A DNA stretch of 64,000 bases from Scolanthus callimorphus. Lineage: Eukaryota; Cnidaria; Anthozoa; Actiniaria; Edwardsiidae. Positions within the stretch are counted from its first letter, which is position 1. Every line of letters starts with the position of its first letter. The stretch covers positions 28,417,387 through 28,481,386 of the forward strand of contig CM066918.1 of NCBI GenBank assembly GCA_033964015.1. The letters run 5' to 3'. A program made the translations under genes and the position numbers. This document shows, in pieces, positions 38,101 to 50,091 of this stretch. The notes beneath the pieces are model-generated. The model was not told the origin of the DNA. It did no database searches and saw only the letters and a program-made list of their open reading frames with translations.

Positions 38101-40112
38101 GTTGACCTTCAAGACACCAAAGGCATTCGCAAGTACGCTGAGTACAGTATCTTTGCCGTTGCGTCAGAGAGGGCCAAGTATGCGATTGCCTTGGGGACTT
38201 ACTCAGGTAGGTCTATAATGCATGGGGTCTGAACTCATGGGCACTAATCAGTGTAGTCTGTACGCTGAGTACAGTATGTTTGCCATTGCGTCAGAGAGGG
38301 CCAAGTATAAAATAGCCTTGGGGACTTACTCAGGTAGGTCTATAATGCATGGGGTCTGGACTCATGGGCACTAATCAGTGTAGTCTGTACGCTGAGTACA
38401 GTATGTTTGTCATTGCGTCAGAGAGGGCCAAGTATAAAATGGCCTTGGGGACTTACTCAGGTAGGTCTATAATGCATGGGGTCTGGACTCATGGGCACTA
38501 ATCAGTGTAGTCTGTACGCTGAGTACAGTATGTTTGCCGTTGCGTCAGAGAGGGCCAAGTATAAAATGGCCTTGGGGGCTTACTCAGGTAGGTCTATAAT
38601 GCATGGGGTCTGAACTTATGGGCACTAATCAGTGTAGTCTGTACGCTGAGTACAGTATCTTTGCCGTTGCGTCAGAGAGGGCCAAGTATAAAATGGCCTT
38701 GGGGACTTACTCAGGTAGGTCTATAATGCATGGGGTCTGAACTTATGGGCACTAATCAGTGTAGTCTGTACGCTGAGTACAGTATCTTTGCCGTTGCGTC
38801 AGAGAGGGCCAAGTATAAAATAGCCTTGGGGACTTACTCAGGTAGGTCTATAATGCATGGGGTCTGAACTCATGGGCACTAATCAGTGTAGTCTGTACGC
38901 TGAGTACAGTATGTTTGCCATTGCGTCAGAGAGGGCCAAGTATAAAATGGCCTTGAGGACTTACTCAGGTAGGTCTATAATGCATGGGGTCTGAACTCAT
39001 GGGCACTAATCAGTGTAGTCTGTACGCTGAGTACAGTATCTTTGCCGTTGCGTCAGAGAGGGCCAAGTATAAAATGGCCTTGGGGACTTACTCAGGTAGG
39101 TCTATAATGCATGGGGTCTGGACTCATGGGCACTAATCAGTGTAGTCTGTACGCTGAGTACAGTATCTTTGCCGTTGCGTCAGAGAGGGCCAAGTATAAA
39201 ATGGCCTTGGGGACTTACTCAGGTAGGTCTATAATGCATGGGGTCTGGACTCATGGGCACTAATCAGTGTAGTCTGTACGCTGAGTACAGTATCTTTGCC
39301 GTTGCGTCAGAGAGGGCCAAGTATAAAATGGCCTTGGGGACTTACTCAGGTAGGTCTATAATGCATGGGGTCTGGACTCATGGGCACTTATCAGTGTAGT
39401 CTGTACGCTGAGTACCGTATCTTTGCCGTTGCGTCAGAAAGGGCCAAGTATAAAATGGCCTTGGGACTTAGGTCTATAATGCATGGGGTCTGGACTCATG
39501 GGCACTAATCAGCGTAGTCAGCAATCAAACTTTCCGGTGCAACCTTTCTACTAGCCGCCAAGGCCGTAGCTAGAATTTTTATCTGGGGGGCAAGCCTTGG
39601 TCATCTTTTTTTTTTTTTTGCTTGGGGGCAAGCAGGTTTTTCCACACATGTTTACACTAAACATTTTACTTCGTTGGGGGGGGGGATGCTCCCTCTGCCC
39701 CCATTCCCCCCTCCTAGCTACGGCACTGACTAATACTGAACTACACCAACCAGAATTTCCTCTCGAGACTAATATTTTGTGGACAGTGTAGCGTATTACA
39801 GACATGGAATGGTTGCACACAATCAACTGTTTGTGTATTGACTATGTTCCAGGGAATGCTGGTGACTCCCTCCGTTCACATGCAGGACAACCCTTCAGTA
39901 CCAAAGACAGGAACAACGACAGCCATAGTTCAAACTGTGCTGTTGCCTATAAGGGCGCCTGGTGGTATGAAGGCTGCCATCATTCCAACCTGAACGGGCT
40001 CTACCATCACGGTAAACACAGCTCATATGCTGATGGAGTCAACTGGTACCACTGGAAAGGGTACCACTACTCGTACAAGAAATCAGAAATGAAAATCAAA
40101 CCAGTTAAGTGA
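35142..40112 (+). CDS. Fibrinogen-related secreted lectin-like protein, gene B (intact)
   Basis: Exons are 35142-35403, 36145-36242, 37909-38206 and 39853-40112: 918 nt, 305 residues plus TGA, in the same phases as gene A. Exon 1 is 30 nt longer than in A, which extends the predicted helix ([19 protein letters not shown]). The fibrinogen domain differs from A mainly in the last exon: [23 protein letters not shown] and [10 protein letters not shown] replace [23 protein letters not shown] and [10 protein letters not shown]. These changes sit at the calcium loop and next to the ligand pocket known from ficolins and TL5A, so specificity may differ. Exon 3 ends [20 protein letters not shown]; these variants also occur among array units. 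Confidence 0.88.
36751..36832. repeat. Long near-perfect palindrome
   Basis: The 'gaattgaattgaattgattg' run and its complement face each other around a short 'ctcatgatgag' centre, giving a hairpin with arms of about 37 bp in intron 2 of gene B. The arms are built from the pentamer 'aattg' plus 'gaaatttcaattct'. It may be the core of a MITE; target duplications were not resolved. Confidence 0.8.
38133..39520 (+). repeat. 127-bp exon-donor-intron array B, about 11 units
   Basis: Same unit and start point as array A, beginning in exon 3 of gene B. The last unit (from 39403) has lost its donor (TTGGGACTTAGGTC). Many units here carry GTT (Val) where array A has ATT (Ile), and ATG in place of ATA in the KI/KM position. 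Confidence 0.95.
39561..39725. mobile_element. MITE with GCCGTAGCTAG ends in gene B intron 3
   Basis: GCCGTAGCTAG at the left is inverted as CTAGCTACGGC at the right. The inside has 'ggggcaagccttggtc', as in the CEP20 intron element at 2103-2222, plus poly-T and poly-G runs. Confidence 0.7.
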
Positions 40113-42010
40113 GCAACATTGAGAAGCACCCGGAAAGGTCCGGCCCTGGCAAACGCTCAATTGAGTAGAGTAGTAGAGTCAATGTATTAGAGAACTGGTT
40201 CATACAATCAACAAATAAAGCTCATGATGATGCATTATCTCAAGTGGTTCATATTTTTTGGTGGGATTTGAAGAATGTGTCCCGGTATTATTTGTATCTC
40301 CCATGACTAATCCTATCAGTGCTATGGGGCGTTATCGGACGCATTTGGGACTAGCCCCCTACATATCATTCACAAATGAGAACAACAGGCATTGTTAAAC
40401 GGGCCTTGTTTGCGGACTCACTCCGGCGTATGAAAATCGAGCCTATAGTACAGCCCTCCTGCGAAAATGTTTTGGATAACTGGGAGCTTTACGCACAGCG
40501 AGCGGCTTGGACTTTGATTGACAGCTGAATATTCCAAATCGTAACAACAAAACGAAACGTAAAATGAAATGCAGTCAATTATCCAAAAAATACAAAGACA
40601 AAAGTACAAAGCTCTCCTGCTGACATAAGGCACTGCGAAGATGAGGGTTAAGTAAATGAGTATCACAGCGTCATACTAGAAAAATAACTTTTAGGTTTAC
40701 ACTCATCGCAGGAGCGTGGAAACGTTGCAAAACGGTCACTTTTTAGAAAAATATTCCAGCACTTGAACTCAAATGAAAAGGAAATTGCTCTTGTTTATCT
40801 GGTGACTGTCTTGTCTTCTCTCCTGGGTTTTAAGAGCCTCTTTCAAGGGAGAAATCCGATGCCGTTATCTGTAGTGGCCAACTACACTCGTCACAACTCC
40901 ACAGAAATACACAAGGGATGCAAGAAAATCTGACAAAGACTCGGTCTCGGCCCTGATTCTCGCTAAAAATTTGAAACGCCACGAACAATGCTGTTAGGAC
41001 ATTGTCCTCTCAGATATAGAGACTCAATGCAAATCAACTTAGAAAATAGTTCCCCAATTTCATTACGAATTTGCACTATAAGGTCCAAATAAATGTGGCT
41101 CCAAACTTAGGAAAAAACAGAATGGCTATATAGCTCGATGAACCGATGTCCTGGTTCGCTCTACAAGCTCTGTAAAATTTGATTTTCACGCTGTTTCTGT
41201 GGCGCTCGCTTTGTCGGAAAGAAGCTCAGCCTGCCTTGCCGATTGAGCAGGCATGTCAACAAGCCCTGAGGCTTGAATGAAACTACGCACACGAATGATA
41301 CACAGCAAAGAAACGACTAAAGCCAAGGAGAAATTGATTTTTTCTTTATTGCGATTCAGTTTCATAATTGTAACTCCAACGTTAATTTTGCGTTTTGGCT
41401 TCCGCCCATCAAACCTTTTTAGACAGACGCATAGATTTTTTTTGTAAGTTCCGCTTGTATTTTATGATGGAAAATCTGGTTTTGAATAGTCCTTATTAGT
41501 TCAAAAAACCTCTCAAAGCCTGTGCGAAATCACCCAGACATTACCGAAGCCAATCCGCACCTTTATTCGGAAAGGAGAAATAGTTTTTCGAAGAGATCAA
41601 CTCCTGCGTTGCTGTTCATTTGGGCCATTCGGATCTTGTTTTCAAGACTGAAAAGTCATACGCAATAGTAAATGAATTCAACTATTATCTGCTTATTCTG
41701 CTGCATAACAGCGCGACTGAAGTTTCAACACGGGAATTTTTTCAAAGGCGAATCAAAGAACTGTATCGGTAATTCATGGCCTTATTCATAAAAGCGCTGA
41801 GTCATGATACAAAATCGAAACATCTAAACCTATTGGATGGATCTCAGTGCAAAGAACTGTAGCACAAAGAAAACCAAACAAGCAAAAACGTGTAAACCTA
41901 TATGACTTATGGATATTTGAATGAGGAGAATTTGCAGTGATTCACACATTTAGCGCAACCTCTAGTCTTGAAGTTAAAATCGCTAAAGGCTCACGTTTTG
42001 TCATTTTAAA
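40113..42010. other. Spacer between fibrinogen genes B and C
   Basis: Shared 3' and 5' flanks of the duplicated unit; no independent gene. An AATAAA at 40214-40219, about 100 bp after the stop, is the likely poly(A) signal of gene B and is conserved after C (51035-51040) and D (59835-59840). Confidence 0.6.
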
Positions 42011-42507
42011 ATGGCGATACTGAAACACATCCTGATCTTGCTGATTGTTTTTTATTTGGCTGAAGGAAAGTCAACGCCTTCCAGAGTGAAAGCGTCTAAA
42101 AGCTCTAAAGGTTCTCACATAACGCTCAATTGCAACAATGGCGCGACGAAAGTCTTAAAATCTATGATTCTTGACGTAGTAAATATGATAAGACAAAACA
42201 AAATCCGGATGACGAATATCGAAAAGAAGCTGAAAGGAGGAAATGGACAAAAACCGCCGACAAATGTAAAGGTACAGCTCCAATAAAATTTCTACCAAGT
42301 TGTGCATAAAGTCTTTAGAAAGAAAGAAAACAAAAAGTCATTCGAAAAGAATAGTTTCCTCGTTCTGATAAAGAAACAAAGTAGTCAATTTTGAGCACAA
42401 CACAAGACGCAGTGTCAAGCGGTAGGCTAGTTCACAAAAATAGGAACTTCAAGTTTAAAAATATAGGAAAAACTAAAAATGACCAAAAAAGTCAAGTTCC
42501 TATCTAT

Positions 42508-43358
42508 CTAGTTGTTGATAATGTTATTTATCTTACTAAGGGAGATAGTCGCATTGAGTTAAGTAAAGCTTCTTCGCGTGCTGTTTACAAATTGTTTCTG
42601 AGGGATATTGCAGTGATTCCCACGGCAAGAGAGCATTATGACCGATATTTTTCTCCTTTAATTATAGAGTGGAAAAAGGTGTACTCTATTCCATTTTATT
42701 GCTCTATTGAAACTAAATTACGCGTTTTTCAGTACAAGCTCCTCCACCGCATCATTTTTACTAATGATAAGCTTTATAAGTTTAAAATAGTGCAATCACC
42801 TCTCTGTTCTTTCTGTAATGGCATAGAGGAGACAACCACCCATTTGTTTTTCACCTGCCCCTTTGTTGAATTATTATGGGCTGATATACAGCATTTCTTG
42901 AGGGAGGGAGATATTCTAGACAAAAATTTGAATGAGATGGATATTATTCTGGGAGTTTTCAAACCAAGTAACAAACAGACCTTGCTTAATCATATTATCT
43001 TGGTGGCAAAATACTTCATCTTTTCGTGTAAGCTCAAGTCGCAAATTCCTAATTTCTTTAATTTTAAGAAGAAATTGATACAAATAGAAAGAATTGAATA
43101 CATTATTGCAAGAGATAAGAATTCCACAATATTTCATTTAAACAAATGGAACAAGCTTATTCCGCTATTAACATAATACTTTGACAATGCATCATATTTA
43201 ACTTAAAAAAGCCAAAATGAAACTTCACTCTGTAACTAGGTAACTACACTATGTATTTTTGCTTTTTGTGTAATTTTTTGTTTGTTTGTTTGTGTTTTGT
43301 AAACAATGTATTACTATTAATATTGGAAAATAAAATAAAAAGTACCACAAAAAAAAAA
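42508..43358 (+). mobile_element. 5'-truncated LINE copy in gene C intron 1
   Basis: An open frame to 43176 encodes a reverse-transcriptase C-terminal region with the zinc-knuckle-like pattern CSFCNGIEETTTHLFFTCPF (zf-RVT type). A short 3' UTR and an A-rich tail end near 43358. AAGTTCCTATCTAT is duplicated at both ends (42494-42507 and about 43358-43371), proving target-primed insertion. The frame still lacks stops, so the insertion is fairly young. The upstream part of the ORF (from 42391) is flank, not LINE. Confidence 0.88.
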
Positions 43359-44375
43359 AGTTCCTATCTATTCCTATATTTTGGCAGCATTCCTATTTTT
43401 TTGGCGAATACTTCATATTTTTCGAATTTTTTAAGCTTTTGACTGCAAAAGGTAAGTTAGTCGATTTTGCACTAAAATTTCAACGAATTACGGTAAATCC
43501 GCAAAGAATTGTTAAGGCACTCTATATTATTTCCTTGTTTGCATATTTTCGCTTACTATTACAGGGACGTACAAAAACTGCGTTGATGTCAAGAAAAAGT
43601 GCAAAGAAGGTGACAAGAGTGGAGTGTACACTATTGATCCTGATGAAAAAGGCGAGTTTGAGGAAGGAAAAATTTTACCATTCAAATTATAACAACCTCG
43701 AATATAAGCACGTCTGAGATTTGGTCAAATCCGGAAAGCAAAATTACCCGGTCCTGACCTTCTAATAACATTTCACTTTTGTTATTTGCTTTTACTATAT
43801 AAGCTACAGTGCAGTATACATCATTTACATTTATCATATGAACTATAATCCTTTTATATAAACTGCAGTCCGGCTTTCGTTGCGCTCACTCATTCGACAT
43901 CAATGTCGCTGTTGGCAACAACAGGTATAACTTGATATTCATCCTTATTTATGATTGCGCATTCACTTTTTTACTTTAAATATTATTTTTTTAATATTTG
44001 GCACATATGCGATACATTTTGAAAGAGCTTTTTTAATCAATTTAAGGTTGCATAACTTCTAGCCGGTTCCACTGAGAGAGAATGTAAAAAGAAATCTCGG
44101 CTTATCTACTATTCGATGTCTATATAAATCTCGAAGATAAAATTCTTATCTTCGCGAGCCCATGTAACATCCTCTAAGTGCCCAACATTCTGTTGAGAAA
44201 ATTCCAGGTTCCCTTCAGTTTTTCTTTTGGCGCTAGATTGACTGGTGTTTTGTGGCACTTTCTTTTTGCGACATAACGAAACAGCAACAGTATTACGGTT
44301 CTCATACAATAGAAGTTGGAGAGATATTGTTTTGTATCAGAAAGACTCAACAGGTTCTTATATTTTGAGTATTAA

Positions 44376-44930
44376 AGAGCCCGTGTCAGCCACTCCTTTG
44401 TTATTGTTTTCGTTCGATATTAGAAGACGAATTACGTGTAGAAATCCCTAAATCAACATCTAAAAACAATGTTTCAGATTTGATTTACAAATATTTCGAG
44501 AACATTGCTCTATATTCTCTAAATCGGCCGATGGAAATGGATGCTTTCTCCGACTTGGTATGTTATGCTGTCAAAATAGCTGATTGCATTTTTAAACCGC
44601 GCCGGGGGTTGAGGACCTCCCTTAAAAAGACCCCCTCCCCTGGAATTTCCACTCGTGAAACAGACCCCCTCCCCTGGAATTTCCAACCTCATAAAGGACC
44701 CCCTCCCCTGGAATTTCCCTGGAAAATCTATTTTTAGATAAAGTGTCCATGGAAAGTCACCTTTTGTACCCCTCTCCCTTGGAATTTCCAGTCTCAAGAC
44801 ACACCCCCTCCCCGTGGAATTTCCAGAGTCCAATATAAACTCCCTGGAACATTTTCAGTAGGTCCCCAATCCCCCGGTGCGGTTTAAAAATGCAATCAGC
44901 CAATGGCGGGTGACACAGGTTGTAGGTTTT
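44376..44930. mobile_element. TTAA MITE copy with a second MITE nested in it
   Basis: The left end AGAGCCCGTGTCAGCC follows TTAA (44372-44375), as in 20876-21091. The right end (GGGTGACACAGG) is decayed. Inside, at 44579-44900, lies a second element. It lies in gene C intron 2. Confidence 0.75.
44579..44900. mobile_element. Inner MITE with GCTGATTGCATTTTTAAACC ends
   Basis: Thirty-base inverted ends (GCTGATTGCATTTTTAAACC plus GCGCCGGGGG) match with one mismatch at the right end. The interior has tandem copies of 'gaccccctcccctggaattt'. It interrupts the outer MITE inside the phrase that reads 'tgtcaaaatggcggctgaca' in intact copies. Confidence 0.78.
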
Positions 44931-45524
44931 TTTATCATTAGGTTATGATAGTGGATTTTCATTGTACTATTCGGCAGGGCGGAAATTTGATGTTCTGTTT
45001 TTCTCTATAATTTTATCCGGTTGTAGTTATTTCGCAAACTGTTCAGTGAAAAACATGTGTAATCTTGCCTTCCATAATTTACTAATTTTTTCCAAAGCGA
45101 GCAAAAAATATCCAAGAAAATATTCATTTTAGTGCTGATCAAAGTATCAGCTCTCCCTAAGTTAATGCTCTCCAAATTTCATCAAAATTTGGAATTTTGT
45201 ATTTGGCTATAGGAACTACTTGAGTTCAAAACATTGACCTCATATATTCATCTGCTGCGAAGTTAGAAACTCCTAAATCCTCATTTCCGTTCTGTGGTAC
45301 TATTCAGGTTTACTGTGACCAAATCACTGACGGCGGTGGATGGGCGGTGTTTCAGCGCCGCCAAGACGGGTCTGTCGACTTCTATCGCGGATGGACGGAC
45401 TACAAGAATGGGTTTGGTGAGCTGAAGAGAGAGTTCTGGCTCGGCCTCGACAAGATCAATCGACTGACGCAGCGCGCGACAACAAGTTACGAGTTGACCT
45501 TCAAGACACCAAAGGCATTCGCAA

Positions 45525-48500
45525 GTACGCAGAGTACAGTATCTTTGCCGTTGCGTCAGAGAGGGCCAAGTATAAAATGGCCTTGGGGACTTACTCAGGT
45601 AGGTCTATAATGCATGGGGTCTGGACTCATGGGCACTAATCAGTGTAGTCTGTACGCTGAGTACAGTATCTTTGCCGTTGCGTCAGAGAGGGCCAAGTAT
45701 AAAATGGCCTTGGGGGCTTACTCAGGTAGGTCTATAATGCATGGGGTCTGAACTCATGGTCACTAATCAGTGTAGTCTGTACGCTGAGTACAGTATGTTT
45801 GCCATTGCGTCAGAGAGGGCCAAGTATAAAATGGCCTTGGGGACTTACTCAGGTAGGTCTATAATGCATGGGGTCTGAACTCATGGGCACTAATCAGTGT
45901 AGTCTGTACGCTGAGTACAGTATGTTTGCCATTGCGTCAGAGAGGGCCAAGTATAAAATGGCCTTGGGGACTTACTCAGGTAGGTCTATAATGCATGGGG
46001 TCTGAACTCATGGGCACTAATCAGTGTAGTCTGTACGCTGAGTACAGTATCTTTGCCGTTGCGTCAGAGAGGGCCAAGTATAAAATAGCCTTGGGGACTT
46101 ACTCAGGTAGGTCTATAATGCATGGGGTCTGAACTCATGGGCACTAATCAGTGTAGTCTGTACGCTGAGTACAGTATGTTTGTCATTGCGTCAGAGAGGG
46201 CCAAGTATAAAATGGCCTTGGGGACTTACTCAGGTAGGTCTATAATGCATGGGGTCTGAACTCATTGGCACTAATCAGTGTAGTCTGTACGCTGGGTACA
46301 GTATCTTTGCCGTTGCGTCAGAGAGGGCCAAGTATAAAATGGCCTTGGGGGCTTACTCAGGTAGGTCTATAATGCATGGGGTCTGGACTCATGGTCACTA
46401 ATCAGTGTAGTCTGTACGCTGAGTACAGTATCTTTGCCGTTGCGTCAGAGAGGGCCAAGTATGCAATTGCCTTGGGGACTTACTCAGGTAGGTCTATAAT
46501 GCATGGGGTCTGGACTCATGGTCACTAATCAGTGTAGTCTGTACGCTGAGTACAGTATGTTTGTCATTGCGTCAGAGAGGGCCAAGTATAAAATAGCCTT
46601 GGGGACTTACTCAGGTAGGTCTATAATGCATGGGGTCTGGACTCATGGGCACTAATCAGTGTAGTCTGTACGCTGAGTACAGTATCTTTGCCATTGCGTC
46701 AGAGAGGGCCAAGTATAAAATGGCCTTGGGGACTTACTCAGGTAGGTCTATAATGCATGGGGTCTGGACTCATGGGCACTAATCAGTGTAGTCTGTACGC
46801 TGAGTACAGTATGTTTGCCATTGCGTCAGAGAGGGCCAAGTATAAAATGGCCTGGGGGCTTACTCAGGTAGGTCTATAATGCATGGGGTCTGGACTCATG
46901 GGCACTAATCAGTGTAGTCTGTACGCTGAGTACAGTATGTTTGTCATTGCGTCAGAGAGGGCCAAGTATAAAATGGCCTTGGGGACTTACTCAGGTAGGT
47001 CTATAATGCATGGGGTCTGAACTCATTGGCACTAATCAGTGTAGTCTGTACGCTGAGTACAGTATCTTTGCCGTTGCGTCAGAGAGGGCCAAGTATAAAA
47101 TGGCCTTGGGGGCTTACTCAGGTAGGTCTATAATGCATGGGGTCTGGACTCATGGGCACTAATCAGTGTAGTCTGTACGCTGAGTACAGTATCTTTGCCG
47201 TTGCGTCAGAGAGGGCCAAGTATAAAATAGCCTTGGGGACTTACTCAGGTAGGTCTATAATGCATGGGGTCTGAACTCATGGTCACTAATCAGTGTAGTC
47301 TGTACGCTGAGTACAGTATCTTTGCCATTGCGTCAGAGAGGGCCAAGTATGCGATTGCCTTGGGGACTTACTCAGGTAGGTCTATAATGCATGGGGTCTG
47401 GACTCATGGGCACTAATCAGTGTAGTCTGTACGCTGAGTACAGTATCTTTGCCGTTGCGTCAGAGAGGGCCAAGTATAAATAGCCTTGGGGACTTACTCA
47501 GGTAGGTCTATAATGCATGGGGTCTGAACTCATGGTCACTAATCAGTGTAGTCTGTACGCTGAGTACAGTATCTTTGCCATTGCGTCAGAGAGGGCCAAG
47601 TATGCGATTGCCTTGGGGACTTACTCAGGTAGGTCTATAATGCATGGGGTCTGGACTCATGGGCACTAATCAGTGTAGTCTGTACGCTGAGTACAGTATC
47701 TTTGCCGTTGCGTCAGAGAGGGCCAAGTATAAAATAGCCTTGGGGACTTACTCAGGTAGGTCTATAATGCATGGGGTCTGAACTCATGGTCACTAATCAG
47801 TGTAGTCTGTACGCTGAGTACAGTATCTTTGCCATTGCGTCAGAGAGGGCCAAGTATGCGATTGCCTTGGGGACTTACTCAGGTAGGTCTATAATGCATG
47901 GGGTCTGGACTCATGGGCACTAATCAGTGTAGTCTGTACGCTGAGTACAGTATCTTTGCCATTGCGTCAGAGAGGGCCAAGTATGCGATTGCCTTGGGGA
48001 CTTACTCAGGTAGGTCTATAATGCATGGGGTCTGAACTCATGGGCACTAATCAGTGTAGTCTGTACGCTGAGTACAGTATCTTTGCCGTTGCGTCAGAGA
48101 GGGCCAAGTATAAAATAGCCTTGGGGGCTTACTCAGGTAGGTCTATAATGCATGGGGTCTGGACTCATGGGCACTAATCAGTGTAGTCTGTACGCTGAGT
48201 ACAGTATGTTTGTCATTGCGTCAGAGAGGGCCAAGTATGCGATTGCCTTGGGGACTTACTCAGGTAGGTCTATAATGCATGGGGTCTGAACTCATGGGCA
48301 CTAATCAGTGTAGTCTGTACGCTGAGTACAGTATCTTTGCCATTGCGTCAGAGAGGGCCAAGTATAAAATAGCCTTGGGGGCTTACTCAGGTAGGTCTAT
48401 AATGCATGGGGTCTGAACTCATGGGCACTAATCAGTGTAGTCTGTACGCTGAGTACAGTATGTTTGCCATTGCGTCAGAGAGGGCCAAGTATAAAATAGC

Positions 48501-50091
48501 CTTGGGGACTTACTCAGGTAGGTCTATAATGCATGGGGTCTGGACTCATGGGCACTAATCAGTGTAGTCTGTACGCTGAGTACAGTATCTTTGCCATTGC
48601 GTCAGAGAGGGCCAAGTATAAAATAGCCTTGGGGGCTTACTCAGGTAGGTCTATAATGCATGGGGTCTGGACTCATGGGCACTAATCAGTGTAGTCTGTA
48701 CGCTGAGTACAGTATGTTTGCCATTGCGTCAGAGAGGGCCAAGTATGCAAATGCCTTGAGGACTTACTCAGGTAGGTCTATAATGCATGGGGTCTGGACT
48801 CATGGGCACTAATCAGTGTAGTCTGTACGCTGAGTACAGTATGTTTGCCATTGCGTCAGAGAGGGCCAAGTATAAATGGCCTTGGGGGCTTACTCAGGTA
48901 GGTCTATAATGCATGGGGTCTGGACTCATGGGCACTAATCAGTGTAGTCTGTACGCTGAGTACAGTATGTTTGTCATTGCGTCAGAGAGGGCCAAGTATA
49001 AAATGGCCTTGGGGGCTTACTCAGGTAGGTCTATAATGCATGGGGTCTGGACTCATGGTCACTAATCAGTGTAGTCTGTACGCTGAGTACAGTATCTTTG
49101 CCATTGCGTCAGAGAGGGCCAAGTATAAAATAGCCTTGGGGCTTACTCAGGTAGGTCTATAATGCATGGGGTCTGGACTCATGGGCACTAATCAGTGTAG
49201 TCTGTACGCTGAGTACAGTATGTTTGTCATTGCGTCAGAGAGGGCCAAGTATAAAATAGCCTTGGGGACTTACTCAGGTAGGTCTATAATGCATGGGGTC
49301 TGAACTTATGGGCACTAATCAGTGTAGTCTGTACGCTGAGTACAGTATGTTTGTCATTGCGTCAGAGAGGCCAAGTATAAATAGCCTTGGGGACTTACTC
49401 AGGTAGGTCTATAATGCATGGGGTCTGAACTCATGGTCACTAATCAGTGTAGTCTGTACGCTGAGTACAGTATGTTTGCCATTGCGTCAGAGAGGGCCAA
49501 GTATGCGATTGCCTTGAGGACTTACTCAGGTAGGTCTATAATGCATGGGGTCTGAACTCATGGGCACTAATCAGTGTAGTCTGTACGCTGAGTACAGTAT
49601 CTTTGCCATTGCGTCAGAGAGGTCCAAGTATAAAATGGCCTTGGGGACTTACTCAGGTAGGTCTATAATGCATGGGGTCTGGACTCATGGGCACTAATCA
49701 GTGTAGTCTGTACGCTGAGTACAGTATGTTTGCCATTGCGTCAGAGAGGGCCAAGTATAAAATGGCCTTGGGGACTTACTCAGGTAGGTCTATAATGCAT
49801 GGGGTCTGGACTCATGGGCACTAATCAGTGTAGTCTGTACGCTGAGTACAGTATGTTTGTCATTGCGTCAGAGAGGGCCAAGTATAAAATAGCCTTGGGG
49901 ACTTACTCAGGTAGGTCTATAATACATGGGGTCTGAACTCATGGGCACTAATCAGTGTAGTCTGTACGCTGAGTACAGTATCTTTGTCATTGCGTCAGAG
50001 AGGGCCAAGTATAAATGGCCTTGGGGACTTACTCAGGTAGGTCTATAATGCATGGGGTCTGGACTCATGGGCACTAATCAGTGTAGTTGGC
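45525..50091 (+). repeat. 127-bp exon-donor-intron array C, about 36 units
   Basis: The largest of the four arrays, starting in exon 3 of gene C. A two-unit higher-order pattern (AAAATAGCC unit then GCGATTGCC unit, 254 bp) repeats about three times at 47.2-47.9 kb. Some units have 1-bp deletions in the AAAA run. The donor GTAGGT is kept throughout. Confidence 0.95.

Noticed and set aside
42391..43176. A complete host protein of 261 residues
   Set aside because: The first 38 or so codons are flanking intron DNA. The rest is the tail of a LINE reverse-transcriptase ORF bounded by a target-site duplication.
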